A DNA stretch of 64,000 nt, from positions 15,007,220 through 15,071,219 of the forward strand of contig OY978530.1 of NCBI GenBank assembly GCA_963854835.1, read 5' to 3'. Positions 49,405 through 59,911 of this stretch are shown here, piece by piece. Numbering within the stretch: the stretch's first letter is position 1; every line of letters starts with the position of its first letter. The DNA is from Megamerina dolium (taxonomy: Eukaryota; Arthropoda; Insecta; Diptera; Megamerinidae). The notes below the pieces were generated by a model. It had not been told where the DNA came from. It made no database searches and worked only from the letters and a program-made list of their open reading frames with translations. A program made the position numbers and the translations under genes.

Positions 49405-50800
49405 GATAAAAAACCCCCCCAAAGAAAAAAACAAATATGCCTCGGATAAGGACTACCGCTTTTGTAGATGACCCCCGCAAACGAAAAAAGGTCCCTTTAT
49501 AGGGAGGGTGCTTCTATCCAGCTTGTTGATGTCCTCGAAAAATGCAGAGCTGACATCACCGCTCTCCAGGAAATGCGATGGACCGGACAGGGCTGCTCCA
49601 AAAGAGCGTCCTGTGACATTTACTACAGTTGCCAAGCTGAAAGGCACGAATTACGATGTGGATTTTTGGTCAACAAGCGACTGCGACATCTTGTCTCGCA
49701 TTTCACGCCTGTGAACGAGAGGCTGGCCACAATCCGCATCAAGGCAAAATTTTTCAACATCGGCCTTATATGTGCCCACGCTCCGACGGATGAGAAGGAC
49801 AATGTGACCAAGGAGAGCTTCTTTCAGCGCCTCGAAGAAGCTTACGACCGCTGCCCCCGCCACGATATCAAAATCGTGCTTGGCCACTTTAATGCCAGGG
49901 TGGGCAAGGAAGGTACCTTTGGTCCAACTGTCGGAAAATTCAGCCTCCACCAGAACACCTCCGATAACGGAATGAGGCTGATCGACTTCGCCTCAGCACG
50001 AAACATGGTAATTGGTGGTACCAGATTCCAGCATCTCGACATCCACAAAGCGACATGGCTGTCTCCAGATCAACGTACAAGAAACCAAATTGATCATGTG
50101 GTGATTGACAGAAGGCATATTTCCAGTGTAATGGACGTGAAATCATCCCGTGGTGCCAACATCGACTCGGATCACTACCTTGTTGCAGCTAAGGTGCGCA
50201 CACGCCTATGTTTCGCAAATAACAAGAGAAGTCCCACACAGAGAAAGCTCGATGTCAGTAAGCTGCGATCACCAGAGACAGCAGATGCATTTTCCACTCG
50301 ACTATCGGATCTGCTTATGCAGAACACTCCTCCACTTGATGATACATGCGCACGGTGGACACATATATCCCACTCCATGACTACTGCTGCCGAGGAGGTA
50401 ATCGGTTACTACCGGCCTCTGAGGAATGAGTGGTATGATCAGGAGTGTCGCGACGCTACCGCAGAGAAAGACGCCGCCTACAGAAAAACCCTGCGTGCAG
50501 GCGCAACGCGAGCTGTTAAGGAGCGGTATGGAAAGAAAAGGAGTGCAGAGAGACGTATTTTCAGGCGCAAGAAGAGGGAGTTGGAAAGACGCGAGTGTGA
50601 GGAAATAGAGATGTGTACCGACAAGAATGAGACTCGAAAATTCTTTGAAAAGATCAAGCGCCTGAGTGGAGTTTTAAATCCCGGAGCCTCTTCTTGTCGT
50701 GATGGAAATGGGAATCTGGTGACGGATGTCCAGAGTGTACTGAGCCTATGGAAGGAACACTTCTCCACGTTACTGAATGGCGATGGAATGGAATGGAACA
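49405..50800 (+). mobile_element. RTE-type LINE, 3'-truncated copy in element B
   Basis: Parallels 38078-38690 and then the linker at 38710-38890 of the other copy, but keeps the middle lost there. It begins at aaaaaaccccccc and stops near 50796 where gypsy-type sequence of element B resumes, so the whole RT is missing. Confidence 0.85.
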
Positions 50801-50841
50801 TAAACTCAGTTACCCGTGAAGTGTCCCAATCTCTCACCTAA
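49468..50841 (+). CDS. RTE endonuclease plus linker, open but catalytically defective
   Basis: An uninterrupted 457-codon frame. A deletion of about 35 bp relative to 38162-38196 removed the 'CTWNVR' strand carrying the first catalytic Asn, and ITALQEMRWTGQG follows directly. VLGHFNARVGKEG has His where the catalytic Asp should be (GDFNAR in the other copy). NQIDHVVIDRRHIS and DSDHYLVAAKVRTR keep the final Asp-His pair. The linker (PLRNEWYDQECRDATAEKDA to KKRELERRECEEIEMCTDKN) is basic. The last 15 codons or so are not RTE but adjoining element B sequence. It is most likely a non-functional open frame and not a domesticated gene. Confidence 0.75.
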   Translation: MTPANEKRSLYREGASIQLVDVLEKCRADITALQEMRWTGQGCSKRASCDIYYSCQAERHELRCGFLVNKRLRHLVSHFTPVNERLATIRIKAKFFNIGLICAHAPTDEKDNVTKESFFQRLEEAYDRCPRHDIKIVLGHFNARVGKEGTFGPTVGKFSLHQNTSDNGMRLIDFASARNMVIGGTRFQHLDIHKATWLSPDQRTRNQIDHVVIDRRHISSVMDVKSSRGANIDSDHYLVAAKVRTRLCFANNKRSPTQRKLDVSKLRSPETADAFSTRLSDLLMQNTPPLDDTCARWTHISHSMTTAAEEVIGYYRPLRNEWYDQECRDATAEKDAAYRKTLRAGATRAVKERYGKKRSAERRIFRRKKRELERRECEEIEMCTDKNETRKFFEKIKRLSGVLNPGASSCRDGNGNLVTDVQSVLSLWKEHFSTLLNGDGMEWNINSVTREVSQSLT

Positions 50842-52199
50842 AAATATTTGAGGAGAAAATTCCTGTTTCTCCACGATTACCGTTTCTAAATTTGTAACTA
50901 CTTTCAAGCACTCCATGCTACTACAACCTCACTAGTGTGAGGTACTCGTTCAACGATTTGAGAGGTAAGGCCATCAAATGCTGTTTCCGCTCGCCGAATA
51001 AAATCTTTTCCATAGTATTCAGAACCGAACGGTTCCATAAATTGTTTCTTCATACGATAGTTCTCTTGGGCTCCTTTACTAGATGCAGGTGTTTGAATAT
51101 CTCTTTCTTGTGCCTTGTTGTTGCTAAACAGTGCATGATAAACTGAATGTCCAAACTGTTTGCATTGGCGTATTTTTTCTTTCGAAGCATCATCCCTGGT
51201 ATGCCCCTTTTTCTCACAAAATGAACTTATAGGAACTTTCTTTTGATTTCTGTCAACACTCTTCTACCGATTTATTTGATAATTCGTACACATGCTTGGC
51301 AAGAAACTTCCCATTCTGGCTAATTGTGGCTATGTTACCTACTTCAATCTGATAAGTTTCATAAATGTTTTGAGGGTTAGGATTTTGTTCTAAGTACCAG
51401 TTCTCGGAGAGCGGCTATGAAAGTCGTCCTCGCGTATCTATCTAACTCTTTTAGCAATGTTTGCTAACCTTGTCCTCCATAAGCACTTTCTTGTGGTCGT
51501 TTGTGTACAGTTTGCAGCTGATATGTGAACGAATCTAAACTTTCCGCATTCAGAAGCCTGTGTGAAGTCGCTGCTTCACACAAACTATAAAATCCTGGAC
51601 GTTTTCTGATTTTACCGCTCATCTGGTTAATTCGCAGAAAAAAATGAACTGATTAATCTCCTCCTTATTTCCTTGGATTCGGTGAAGTGAATATTGAGAC
51701 TAGTCTACTGAACAATGGTTGCTGCTGTCATTGCGATCGAGATTCATTCTCCAAAGTTTCTGTATCCTTCTGAAGGTTCTTTCTCTGTTCTCATAACACA
51801 TCTAACTCTCTATTCGACTTTTTCACGAGACTACTTAGCTCCGTCAACACAGTTTCTAACTTTTCGCCTGATGACAATGTCTTGCCTTGCATCTCCTTTG
51901 TTCTTTAAAGTTTATACCCCTCGTCGATTATTTCACACTCAATTAAGGCCCACACGTAATCGGCTGCCCTTTTTAATGAGAATTTGTCTTCCTCTCTATA
52001 AGGTTTCCGTGACATTATACTTAAGGGAGTACGCCGTCGAAGAAATGTTTCTTCTACCATGCGACGTTCGCTTTTTATGTTTTTTACTTGGGTTTGAAAG
52101 GCACTTAACTACTTATTCCAATCCTTTAGTAATTGCTCTAGCTCTAGATTTCTTCTAAACATAAGCCCATTGCTTTGTTCTGTGCAACTTTATTAGCTT
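50801..52199 (-). pseudogene. gag and early pol remains of gypsy-type element B
   Basis: 50825-51080 aligns with the protease-RT linker of element A (gagaaaattcctgtttctcc compared with 36905). 51130-51250 aligns with the zinc-knuckle area but the Cys/His residues are mostly lost. 51440-52195 reads as a charged, helical Gag-like region in several frames (MEANKVAQNKAMGLCLEEI near 52195). No long frame survives. Confidence 0.6.
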
Positions 52200-52392
52200 C
52201 CATACAAGAGTGATGACTTCCTGTATTGTAATATCTGCGAGTACATTATCCTCTATTAGATATTCCTCCAGTATCCTGATTGAAACTATATCCTAGTGAG
52301 CAATAAAGTTCTAGCTATACTGCGTTAAACGTTTCACATAAAACATTTTGTTAAGCAAAATACTTAGCAGTATACTACCGACTGAGCCAAAA
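52200..52392 (-). other. 5' leader and primer-binding site of element B
   Basis: PBS-like tggctcagtcggtag on the minus strand at 52375-52389, three bases after the LTR end. It is the uninterrupted version of the site broken in element A. Shared leader block ctgcgttaaacgttt at 52319. Confidence 0.68.
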
Positions 52393-53197
52393 TGTTGCGT
52401 CTTCCTCCCAAAGATCACGAGATTTTGTTAATTACCTTAGAATTCTATAACTCAGCCTTTTTACTCCCCGAAATGACTCACAACTTGAATATCTTGCTGT
52501 ACAGTTTGTAATCCTTCCTTTTATTATATGTCTGTTTGTTTTCACACTTCACTACTTTTACAATTTTATACTTTATACTTTTATACTAATACTGGTGAAC
52601 CTCTTGAGGATCGCGGTATTTTACAATTTCTTACACTCTAACACTTCACAATTTTAGAACAATACTCTTTTTCTGACTATTGTAATATGAATATAGGTTA
52701 ATAATTAATTATTAACCTATATTCATCCATTCAAAATTCATACATAATATAAATATGCTACATAGATTGCATATTTACAAGTTACTCGACAACTGTTTAT
52801 TTTTACGTTCTTTGTGCTGGTCATTGCTTTCGTTTGGCCTACTGACTGAATTATGTCTAATTGGCATTTTGTGCATGAGGTTATGTTTACTTATTCCTTT
52901 TTTTAATTTATTCTACTTTATTTTATTTTATTTATAATTACTGCAATGATTATGCAGCAATAAATTCAAAGTACCTCGCTAGTGCTTTTGTTTTTTTTAT
53001 TTTGGTAGGTATTGATTTTGAATTATGATTACTGCAACAATTATACAGTAATCGAACTCAACGTTCTTATCGTACTATTTTGCTTCTGTTTCGTAATAAC
53101 CTCTTACGTGTGTTTTCTATATGGATGAAGATAGGGTGACTTGTAAACGTTGTGAACTAACATATTTTGCAATAGTGATACTTCCATATTTTGACTA
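52393..53197 (-). repeat. 5' LTR of gypsy-type element B
   Basis: Outer part (52975-53190) matches the LTR remnant at 32213-32427; inner end ACGCAACA abuts the PBS. About 805 bp. An AT-rich palindrome (ataggttaataattaattat / attaacctat) is at 52693-52724. The expected terminal TG is changed at the outer end. Confidence 0.68.
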
Positions 53198-53264
53198 ATA
53201 TTCTATTATTTTCTATTGAGCTCTAATTTGACTAATATTCTATTATTTTCTATTGAGCTCTTAA
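53191..53264. repeat. 37-bp tandem duplication at the LTR edge
   Basis: ttgactaatattctattatt to gagctctaat occurs twice in a row, 53191-53227 and 53228-53264. It straddles the outer boundary of the LTR. Confidence 0.85.
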
Positions 53265-53700
53265 AGCGTCCCATGAGCGTTCAAAGTTTTCATCACTTAG
53301 AAGATAGTACTTCACGATTGCGCCCCCTTTGCATTGTGTCTTATACCTTAGGTATATTGTTAGGCAGTAGTGATTAGTGGAGGGTTTAGGTAGATCGTTT
53401 TAAACATATCAAGGCAATACGGTCATTTTTCATAACCTCCAGAAAGGCTTTTGTATCACATGCAGGAAGTTGGAGGTAAATAGTTGAGACGTTTAATTGT
53501 TCCCCTCGGTACACCCAAAAGGTTTTTTGAGGCTGCAGAACTTTGAGGAAATACTACATTTGTGCTTTACATGTGTAAAATCTTTTGGAACAAAGATTGA
53601 GTTTTGCTCTAACAGACGCCATAATACTGAATCAAAAACGGTGCAAAATTGAATGAGATCATCCGAATTTAAAACGAATTTTACCATTAATAGGCTGTAA
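53265..53700 (-). pseudogene. possible BEL/Pao-type Gag (DUF1759-like) fragment
   Basis: On the minus strand, VKFVLNSDDLIQFCTVFDSV at the right and AIVKYYLLSDENFERSWDAL at the left resemble the start and the 'NY..AW..L' segment of DUF1759 Gag proteins of BEL/Pao elements, with stops in between. The match is from memory of the family pattern and is weak. Confidence 0.3.
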
Positions 53701-54087
53701 AAGTCTTTGTTTGAAATTTTGAAATATCTCTAACAGCTTGCGTTGTCAGGAGCGACGACGTGGATGTGTTGAGTTAATTTACTGACTGACGTTTGCTTTG
53801 TAGTAATTTTGTTGGGAGCATATTGAATCTTTTTTGTTAGGTGCGTAAATGTGGGCCCCTGAGGTTCAAATGAATAATTCGCTTTAACTGCAACTAAATA
53901 TACTATCTTTTTACACGAGAAGGTTAAAAAAGTGTAAATTTAGTGTTTTCTCAATTATGAATATATACCTGTGAGCTAAATTTTATTGAGAGATAGACTG
54001 AAATTAATATGGTATGTGTAGGTGTACTAATGAATTCTAAAGCAAAAAGAGAGAGAAAAAAGATTTAATTGCTGTAACAATTTATGT

Positions 54088-54088
<1 letters not shown>
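53701..54088. other. non-coding spacer
   Basis: Nothing recognised up to the poly(T) tract. Confidence 0.4.
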
Positions 54089-54132
<44 letters not shown>

Positions 54133-54253
54133 TGAATCTTTCTAAAATTACTTAGAAACTAACAATATGTAATCAAATCTTACAAACTAAATAAAATTAT
54201 GTGATATTCCCAACGTTCCATCACAATTTGTTGACTCACGAGGTATAGCAATT

Positions 54254-55619
54254 TCACAGCATATTCAGTGTGTCTTTTCTTTTTAATCGACGATGCCCCG
54301 TGCTCAGCAACAATTGCCTAGCAAGGGGATTCGGATGACTGTGTAATTTTTGAATGTAGCTTCTGCAAGACATTGCAACTTCCTCAGAAATTGTGGGTAC
54401 ATTTAAATCTCGATGGATGTTAACGTTCCTCATATACCAAGGCGCGTTTACAATAATTCGCAGACACTTGGATTGTATTCGCTGCAATTTTTCGATATTT
54501 GAGGGAGATGCGGTGCCCCAAAACTGAATACCATAAGTCCAGATTGGCTTCAGGATTGCTTTATATAATAGCACTTTGTATTCGAGATTCAACTTTGATT
54601 TTTTGTGTAACAGCCACCATAACTGATTAATTTTAAGCTTGATCTGAGTTTTCTTTGCCTCTATGTGATTTTTCCAGGTCAGCCTTCTGTCGAGGTGAAT
54701 ACCCAAGTACTTTGTTGAGGAACATTGTGGAACTGATTGGCCATTAATTTTAAGTGGGGGACATGTATCTGGCCTTAGCGTGAAGGTTACATGTACGCTC
54801 TTTGATTCATTGACTTTTATACGCCATTTTGCTAACCAGATTTCGAGAGAATCGATATGAGTCTGCAGGAGTTTAGTAGCTTCTATGGGGTTAGAGCGAG
54901 AGCACAATATTGCCGTATCATCTGCAAAGGTCGATATAAATGTATGGTTATTGCTGGGCATATCTGTAGTGTATAAGAGATACAGTAAGGGGCCCAAAAC
55001 GCTTCCTTGAGGAACGCCAGCGTGAATATCCAATGGATTTGTTGTGTAATCCTTGTGATGTACAAGAAATTGTCTTTTCGTGAGGTAGCTACTAAGCAAT
55101 GAGGAGACATTTGCAGGCAGTAATAGTTTGAGTTTGTAAATAAGGCCATCGTGCCATACTTTATCGAAAGCTTGAGTGATATCAAGAAAGACAGCTGAGC
55201 AATACTTTTTTTCTTCAAAAGTGTTCCTTATCAGAGTTACAATGCGGTGGACTTGTTCTATTGTGCCGTGCTGTTTTCTAAATCCAAACTGATGTTGAGG
55301 AATCAGTTGGTTGAGATTAATAAATGGAGTTATATTCATGACAAGTAGCTTTTCGAATACTTTAGAAAGTAGAGGCAGGAGGCTGATAGGTCTGTACGAT
55401 GCAACTTTTGTAGGGTCTTTTCCTGGTTTTGCTATCATAATAATTTTTGAAGTTTTCCAGCATTTGGGATAGTGTTTAATACGAAGGATAGCATTGAAAA
55501 TGTGCATCAGATGAATTACTGAAGCCGGAGGTAGCTCTTTTATCATTTTACCGGTAATTTTATCTGGACCAGGTGATTTTTTTGGGTTTAAATCTTTATA
55601 AATTGCTTTGAATATGTCC
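54254..55619 (-). pseudogene. Jockey ORF2, reverse transcriptase part, open
   Basis: The frame is open from the A run at about 55620 through KDIFKAIYKDLNPKKSPGPD to the stop at 54254; the Met at 55546 is internal. Motifs: SYRPISLLPLLSKVFEKLL, HQFGFRKQHGTIEQVHRIV, AVFLDITQAFDKVWHDGLIY (first catalytic Asp), AGVPQGSVLGPLLYLLYTTD and FISTFADDTAILCSRS (FADD, catalytic pair). The thumb has KYLGIHLDRRLTWKNHI, followed by the IWTYGIQFWGTASPSNIEKL block typical of Jockey. No RNase H, as usual for the clade. Every expected RT motif is present. Confidence 0.9.
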
Positions 55620-56901
55620 TTTTTTTAATTTTGAGCGTTATTGAGCAAGGTTGAGAAGTTAATTTTGGTAATGAGGACTGTGAAGAAGGTGGATTGGGTG
55701 TAAACACACTTTTTAGGTGGTTTGCAAAAGCCAAACCCTTCTCACAGTTGCTTCTAGCCCAATTACCGTCACTCAAACGGATGGGGGAATCAGTGAGAAT
55801 TGGCCGATTTGAGTTTTTTGCTGATTTCCACAAAGAGTAGTCTGACGCTTCACCAGGTGTTAATTTCGCTATGTGCTCTTCTAACTCTTTGTTGTTTTTA
55901 TTTTTTAAGGCTTGCTTTAACTTTCGAGCGCAGTGCTGTAGCTGTGTTTTCAGATTCGGTGATCTGAATTCTTGCCATTGTCTTCGGAGTCTTCTTTTCT
56001 GTCTTACTAGCAATTCAATGTCTGCTGGTGTGTATTGGCTATATTTTGATTGCTTGCATCCCTTTGTGCAGGTGGCTGAGCTGAGAGCTAATGAGAGTAG
56101 CTGGTTGAATTTTTCGAGTGCTGAGTCTACATCGTGTCCATTTCTTAATACAGTACTCAGAGGAAGATGGGAATTTATATATTTCTTGAATTTTAACCAG
56201 TCTATTTTCTTTCTAACGCAATTGCCTTGGGGGCTTGGTGATTTTATAGATATTACCGTGGGTGAGTGGTCAGATGATAGATCATAATTACACTCTGTGG
56301 AGATATTTTCCATCTGCAAACCTTTGGCGACTCCAAAGTCTATGAGATCGGGTATTTTCCTCTTGTCCGTCGGCCAATATGTCGGTTGACCATTTGAAAT
56401 AACATCGTAGCCATGGTTAGTGATGATTGAACATAGTCTTCTGCCTTTTGGAGTTATTAAGCGGGAGCCCCAGTGAGTGTGTTTGGCGTTGAAATCGCCA
56501 GCAACCAAGAATTTGCTACCAAGAGTTGAGAAAAATTCTTTATATTGTTGTTCGGTAATACTGTATCTTGGGGGACAGTATATCGCAGATATTACTAGCT
56601 TAGAGATGTATTCTTCCAGACATATAGATGTTGCTTGCAAGTAGACGCTACTGAAATCTTCGAGAACATGATGTTTTATTCTGCTTTTTATCAATATGGC
56701 AGTTCCACCGCGTGCCTTACCATGCGGATGATTTGTAGTGTACAGTTTGTAATATGGTATTTGGTAGCAATTTTTGTCAGTGAAATGGGTCTCAGATATC
56801 ATCATTATGTCGATCTGGTTGGATTCAAGGAATTGAATTAGCTCCAAACGGTGCTGGCTTAAGCCGTTGGCGTTCCAGTGGCATATCTTGAGACAACTCA
56901 T
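55588..56901 (-). pseudogene. Jockey ORF2, endonuclease part, open to a frameshift
   Basis: The start at 56901 overlaps the ORF1 stop as ATGA, a layout consistent with termination-reinitiation. The AP-type endonuclease has all key residues: CHWNANGL (Asn), IDIMMISETHF (Glu), GGTAILIK, FLVAGDFNAKHTHWGSR (Asp, Asn), IPDLIDFGV and LSSDHSPTVIS (Asp-His). A linker with LRRQWQEFRSPNLKTQL and the ASDYSLWKSAKNSNRP block leads toward RT. In the A run read from 55626-55620 the frame goes one base out and ends 11 codons later at 55588. Joined, ORF2 would be close to 880 residues, the usual Jockey size. Confidence 0.9.
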
Positions 56902-58043
56902 GGTCTGGATAGCAATGTTTGGAGTAACATCGATTGATTTTTCATCATTTCTTGCATCATTGTTTGCATTGAGTTCATGAATTGGTTCATATTCTGAATT
57001 AATGTTTGAAGCAAATGTTCAAGAGTACTTGGCTGTTGGGTTGGCAGTGAGTGTTTCTGCTCATTATTTACGTTACTTTGTTGGTGTAGGTTTTGTTTTA
57101 ACACGCTAGCGTATGAATTGGTTTGATTCTTGTTTGGGATTGAAGAGAAGAATTGTGTTGCATCAATATTTTGTCTCTTACTTGAGTTGGCTATCTGAGT
57201 TTGCTCAACTGGTTTTAGAGGTTGATTGTTAGCGGAGAAATTTAGCTTTAGGGTTGCATATACTGGACAACCTCTATAATTTGCAGTGTGATTACCTCCA
57301 CAATTGCTGCATTTTTTCATGCTAGCATCGTCTTTAGATTTTGGGCATATGTTTGATTTATGGAGATCTCCACAAATCACACAAACAGCTGGCAGGGTAC
57401 AATATGTCTTAGTATGTCCATATTCTTGGCAGTTGCTGCACTGAGGAGGTCCAGTTCTCTTATGGGGTTCTTCGATTGTGATTTTGCGATGCAATAAATA
57501 TCGAATTTTATATATGGGGTGTACCTCACCTTTTTTTAGGGGTTTTGTTTCAGGCTGAAGCTCAATACGATATAACGGTTGAGGTATATTGCTCTTGTTG
57601 AGAATGTTGAATACTGTTTTGGCTTGAAACCCTTCTTCCTGAAGGGCAAGTTTGATTTCGTTAATATCAACGTTGGGTTCGACGCCTTTGAGTACAACGA
57701 TTAAGCCCTTACTACTTTTTAGCTGATATGTGTAGTAATTCTTTTTTACAGCATCAAATTCCGCTATTACTTTGCGATAATGAGTTTCGCTGTAGATTTG
57801 CACTTTTGTTTCCTCAATTTGGCCTTTGCGAATAGGAACAACATGGAAATTCTTTGGTCCTATAAGACTTGTAATTCTAGAAATCAACTTATCTGAGTTG
57901 CGTTCTCTCAAGAAAATGGGTGGGGGTTTGAAATTTTTCTTGGAGATAATATTTTCGTCACTTTCATCACCTGAAAGCAGAGCGTATCTATTTTCCGAAC
58001 TAATAGGGACAGTGTTCTGTTTTTGAATTTTTGTTGAATTCAT
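56898..58043 (-). CDS. Jockey ORF1 (Gag-like RNA-binding protein)
   Basis: A full 381-codon frame with no breaks. The N-terminal 100 residues are polar with basic patches. The middle has a PRE_C2HC-like region (KGLIVVLKGVEPNVDINEIK, then GFQAKTVFNILNKSNIPQPL). A zinc-knuckle cluster follows: CSNCQEYGHTKTYC, CVICGDLHKSNIC and CSNCGGNHTANYRGC, the three-knuckle signature of Jockey ORF1. The C-terminus is Gln/Asn-rich with MNQFMNSMQTMMQEMMKNQS. It would bind the LINE RNA and form ribonucleoprotein. The start is supported by a purine-rich context just downstream of the presumed internal promoter. It looks functional. Confidence 0.9.
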   Translation of the reverse strand: MNSTKIQKQNTVPISSENRYALLSGDESDENIISKKNFKPPPIFLRERNSDKLISRITSLIGPKNFHVVPIRKGQIEETKVQIYSETHYRKVIAEFDAVKKNYYTYQLKSSKGLIVVLKGVEPNVDINEIKLALQEEGFQAKTVFNILNKSNIPQPLYRIELQPETKPLKKGEVHPIYKIRYLLHRKITIEEPHKRTGPPQCSNCQEYGHTKTYCTLPAVCVICGDLHKSNICPKSKDDASMKKCSNCGGNHTANYRGCPVYATLKLNFSANNQPLKPVEQTQIANSSKRQNIDATQFFSSIPNKNQTNSYASVLKQNLHQQSNVNNEQKHSLPTQQPSTLEHLLQTLIQNMNQFMNSMQTMMQEMMKNQSMLLQTLLSRP

Positions 58044-58152
58044 TTGTTTTGAATTTTGCGGACTTCTCTTTCGCTTTACTACAGTAATGTAGCGATCAAT
58101 ACCAATTTTGATAGCGGTAATTGGAAATAAATGCCATTATAACTTTATTATA

Positions 58153-58430
58153 AGGTACCGTAACTCAGTGGTTAGTGTGTTGGCCTTCTGATCTGTAGGT
58201 CGTGGTTTTATACCCGGCTGATGCATAACAAATTTAATATCGAAAAGATTTTTCTTTCGAACGGTACCCACCTATCGGCAAGCAATTGGAAATTGGAATT
58301 GGCTAAAATAAGTAGTTCTTAAACTATCCAAAATTTAACAAACACAATAGTAATGGAAGAGAACCTCGCCCAGTCAGCCCTTCGGGGTTTTAAGAGCCAG
58401 ATATTTATTAATTTTTTTTTATAAATGTAA
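58153..58430 (+). repeat. SINE with head and tail, central deletion
   Basis: Head taccgtaactcagtggttag with B-box region ggttttatacccgg (mutated), then gatgcataacaaatttaata, and after a deletion of about 100 bp the second half ggctaaaataagtag to gggttttaagagccaga. Confidence 0.85.
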
Positions 58431-58435
58431 ATGGA

Positions 58436-58617
58436 ACATCTGTGACGAAGATCAGAAAAAGTATTGTCACAAGGGTTCTGCCGTTGGGAACCGGTTAAAA
58501 TATGTAGGTCCTTTCTAATACTGTCAAAAATTTAACACGCACAACAGTATTGGAAGAGAAGCTCGGCCAATAAGACCTTCGGGGCTTTAAGTGCCACATA
58601 TTTATTTATTTTTTTCA
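58436..58617 (+). repeat. SINE 3' half, adjacent second copy
   Basis: Begins atctgtgacgaagatcagaa, exactly in the part missing from the previous copy, and ends with the tail agtgccacatatttattta. Head absent. Confidence 0.85.
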
Positions 58618-58737
58618 CATATAAGTATGTGATTTCGTTTTTTTTTATGAAATGTTTGATCTCTGTATTTTAAATGCTGCTATAAATTTATATTTTAAGT
58701 TAGCTATGTAGGTACATAAATATGTTCCCAAAAGTTT

Positions 58738-58990
58738 ATCTTTTAATGTAAGTACATACATTTGTGATTTAATTTATGGTAGATAAGCGATTTTTTAAAT
58801 GTTTTAACATGTGTAACAATGAAACGTGAAATTAATATTTTTGTTTATACGTTAGTAATAAATGTGAAACATTACACTTTTTAATGAATAAAAAAAACGA
58901 CTTCATAAATATCATTGTCTTTTACTTCAATATCTACCACTAAATTTTAGAATATACCACAATTTCATTTACCTCTAAAAATTGTTTTAC
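58738..58990 (+). repeat. unnamed dispersed repeat, copy 2
   Basis: Matches 15662-15900 (tacatacatttgtgattta, aataaatgtgaaacattaca, aatataccacaatttcat). No coding potential. Confidence 0.65.
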
Positions 58991-59911
58991 AGTCCAAACA
59001 CTATTTGTAATGTCAGACGTTAGGTCAAACATACAAAGGAGTCGCCGAGAAACATTTTTGCCCATGTAATCGTGAATGAAACATCAAAAGTTAATTTAAA
59101 ATGTTTTTCGTGTCTAAACACGGACTAAGACAAAAGCAAATACACTATCATGCGCAGCATAATCAAACAGCAACCATGTTTGCCAGCAACTGATAATGTT
59201 TTTGCATTTGTGCTTTTACTAACAATAACAGAAAAGAAGATTGCGACCATGAGAGAAGATTTTTCTAGATGTGACGTCACAATGCTTCAGCTGCGAGAGA
59301 AAATGACAAACAAATTGAAAAGAGAAATATACTTGTATAGTATAATTAACCAAGTCAGGCAATCATAAAATTTGTTCTCATGCCATTTACAGTATATGTC
59401 AAAGCATGATGTTTAGATAGTGTCAAAAATACTATGTATCAAAATATGTGAAAATTATTAACTCTCTGGTTGAGTACAAAATGATGAGATTTTCTTTTTA
59501 AATTTTTCAAGAAAATCAATGGGCTTTAACCAAATTTTTGATTATTTTAATGATTGTAACATAAAAAATATTTATAAGTCGATGCTCTCTCTCTCTCTCT
59601 CTCTCTTTCTCAACACACACACTATCTATTGCCATGAACCATTGAATCATTATATATTGCTTTGTATTTTGTTGATTTCTTTTTCATTCTCCCTTTCTAT
59701 AAGCTGTATATTCCTTCCTACTCATGTAACGAAAATAACTTTAAAAATTTCACACTCCATTTGCGACACCGTCGCCTAAGATGTTTTACTTCAAAAATGC
59801 CTGGAGTGAATTCGTTTGGATTGCACAAAATTTTTTGGGAATCAAAAAATATGAAAGCTATGTGGAGCATATCTGAACGAAGTTGTCGCACTTCCAACAA
59901 CATCGTTGTAA
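58991..59911. other. non-coding DNA
   Basis: No supported gene. It includes a TC/CA dinucleotide tract at 59588-59620. 59790-59905 might be the start of another transposase fragment but cannot be assigned. Confidence 0.4.

Larger units (their letters stand above)
32213..53197 (-). mobile_element. tandem pair of Ty3/gypsy-type LTR retrotransposons sharing a central LTR
   Basis: Order on the minus strand: LTR (53197-52393), PBS, gag/pol remains of element B, PPT (about 44808-44822), LTR (44807-43923), PBS, gag/pol of element A, PPT (32428-32440), truncated LTR (32427-32213). A and B are diverged relatives: they align in the integrase region (34330-34415 with 46115-46190), the 3' region (33090-33340 with 45210-45430), the leader (43725-43920 with 52200-52400) and the pol linker (36880 with 50840). 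Both carry other transposons. Neither can be functional. Confidence 0.75.
54089..58125 (-). mobile_element. Jockey-clade LINE, nearly intact
   Basis: From the right on the minus strand: short 5' leader, ORF1, ORF2, about 120 bp of 3' UTR and a poly(A) tail (T run at 54091-54130 in plus sense, about 40 bases). Both ORFs are almost complete. The long pure tail and the low number of lesions point to recent insertion. I could not find a convincing target duplication; the 5' boundary (about 58125) is approximate. Confidence 0.88.

Noticed and set aside
54089..54132. Poly(T) tract as a simple repeat on its own
   Set aside because: It is the poly(A) tail of the minus-strand Jockey element.
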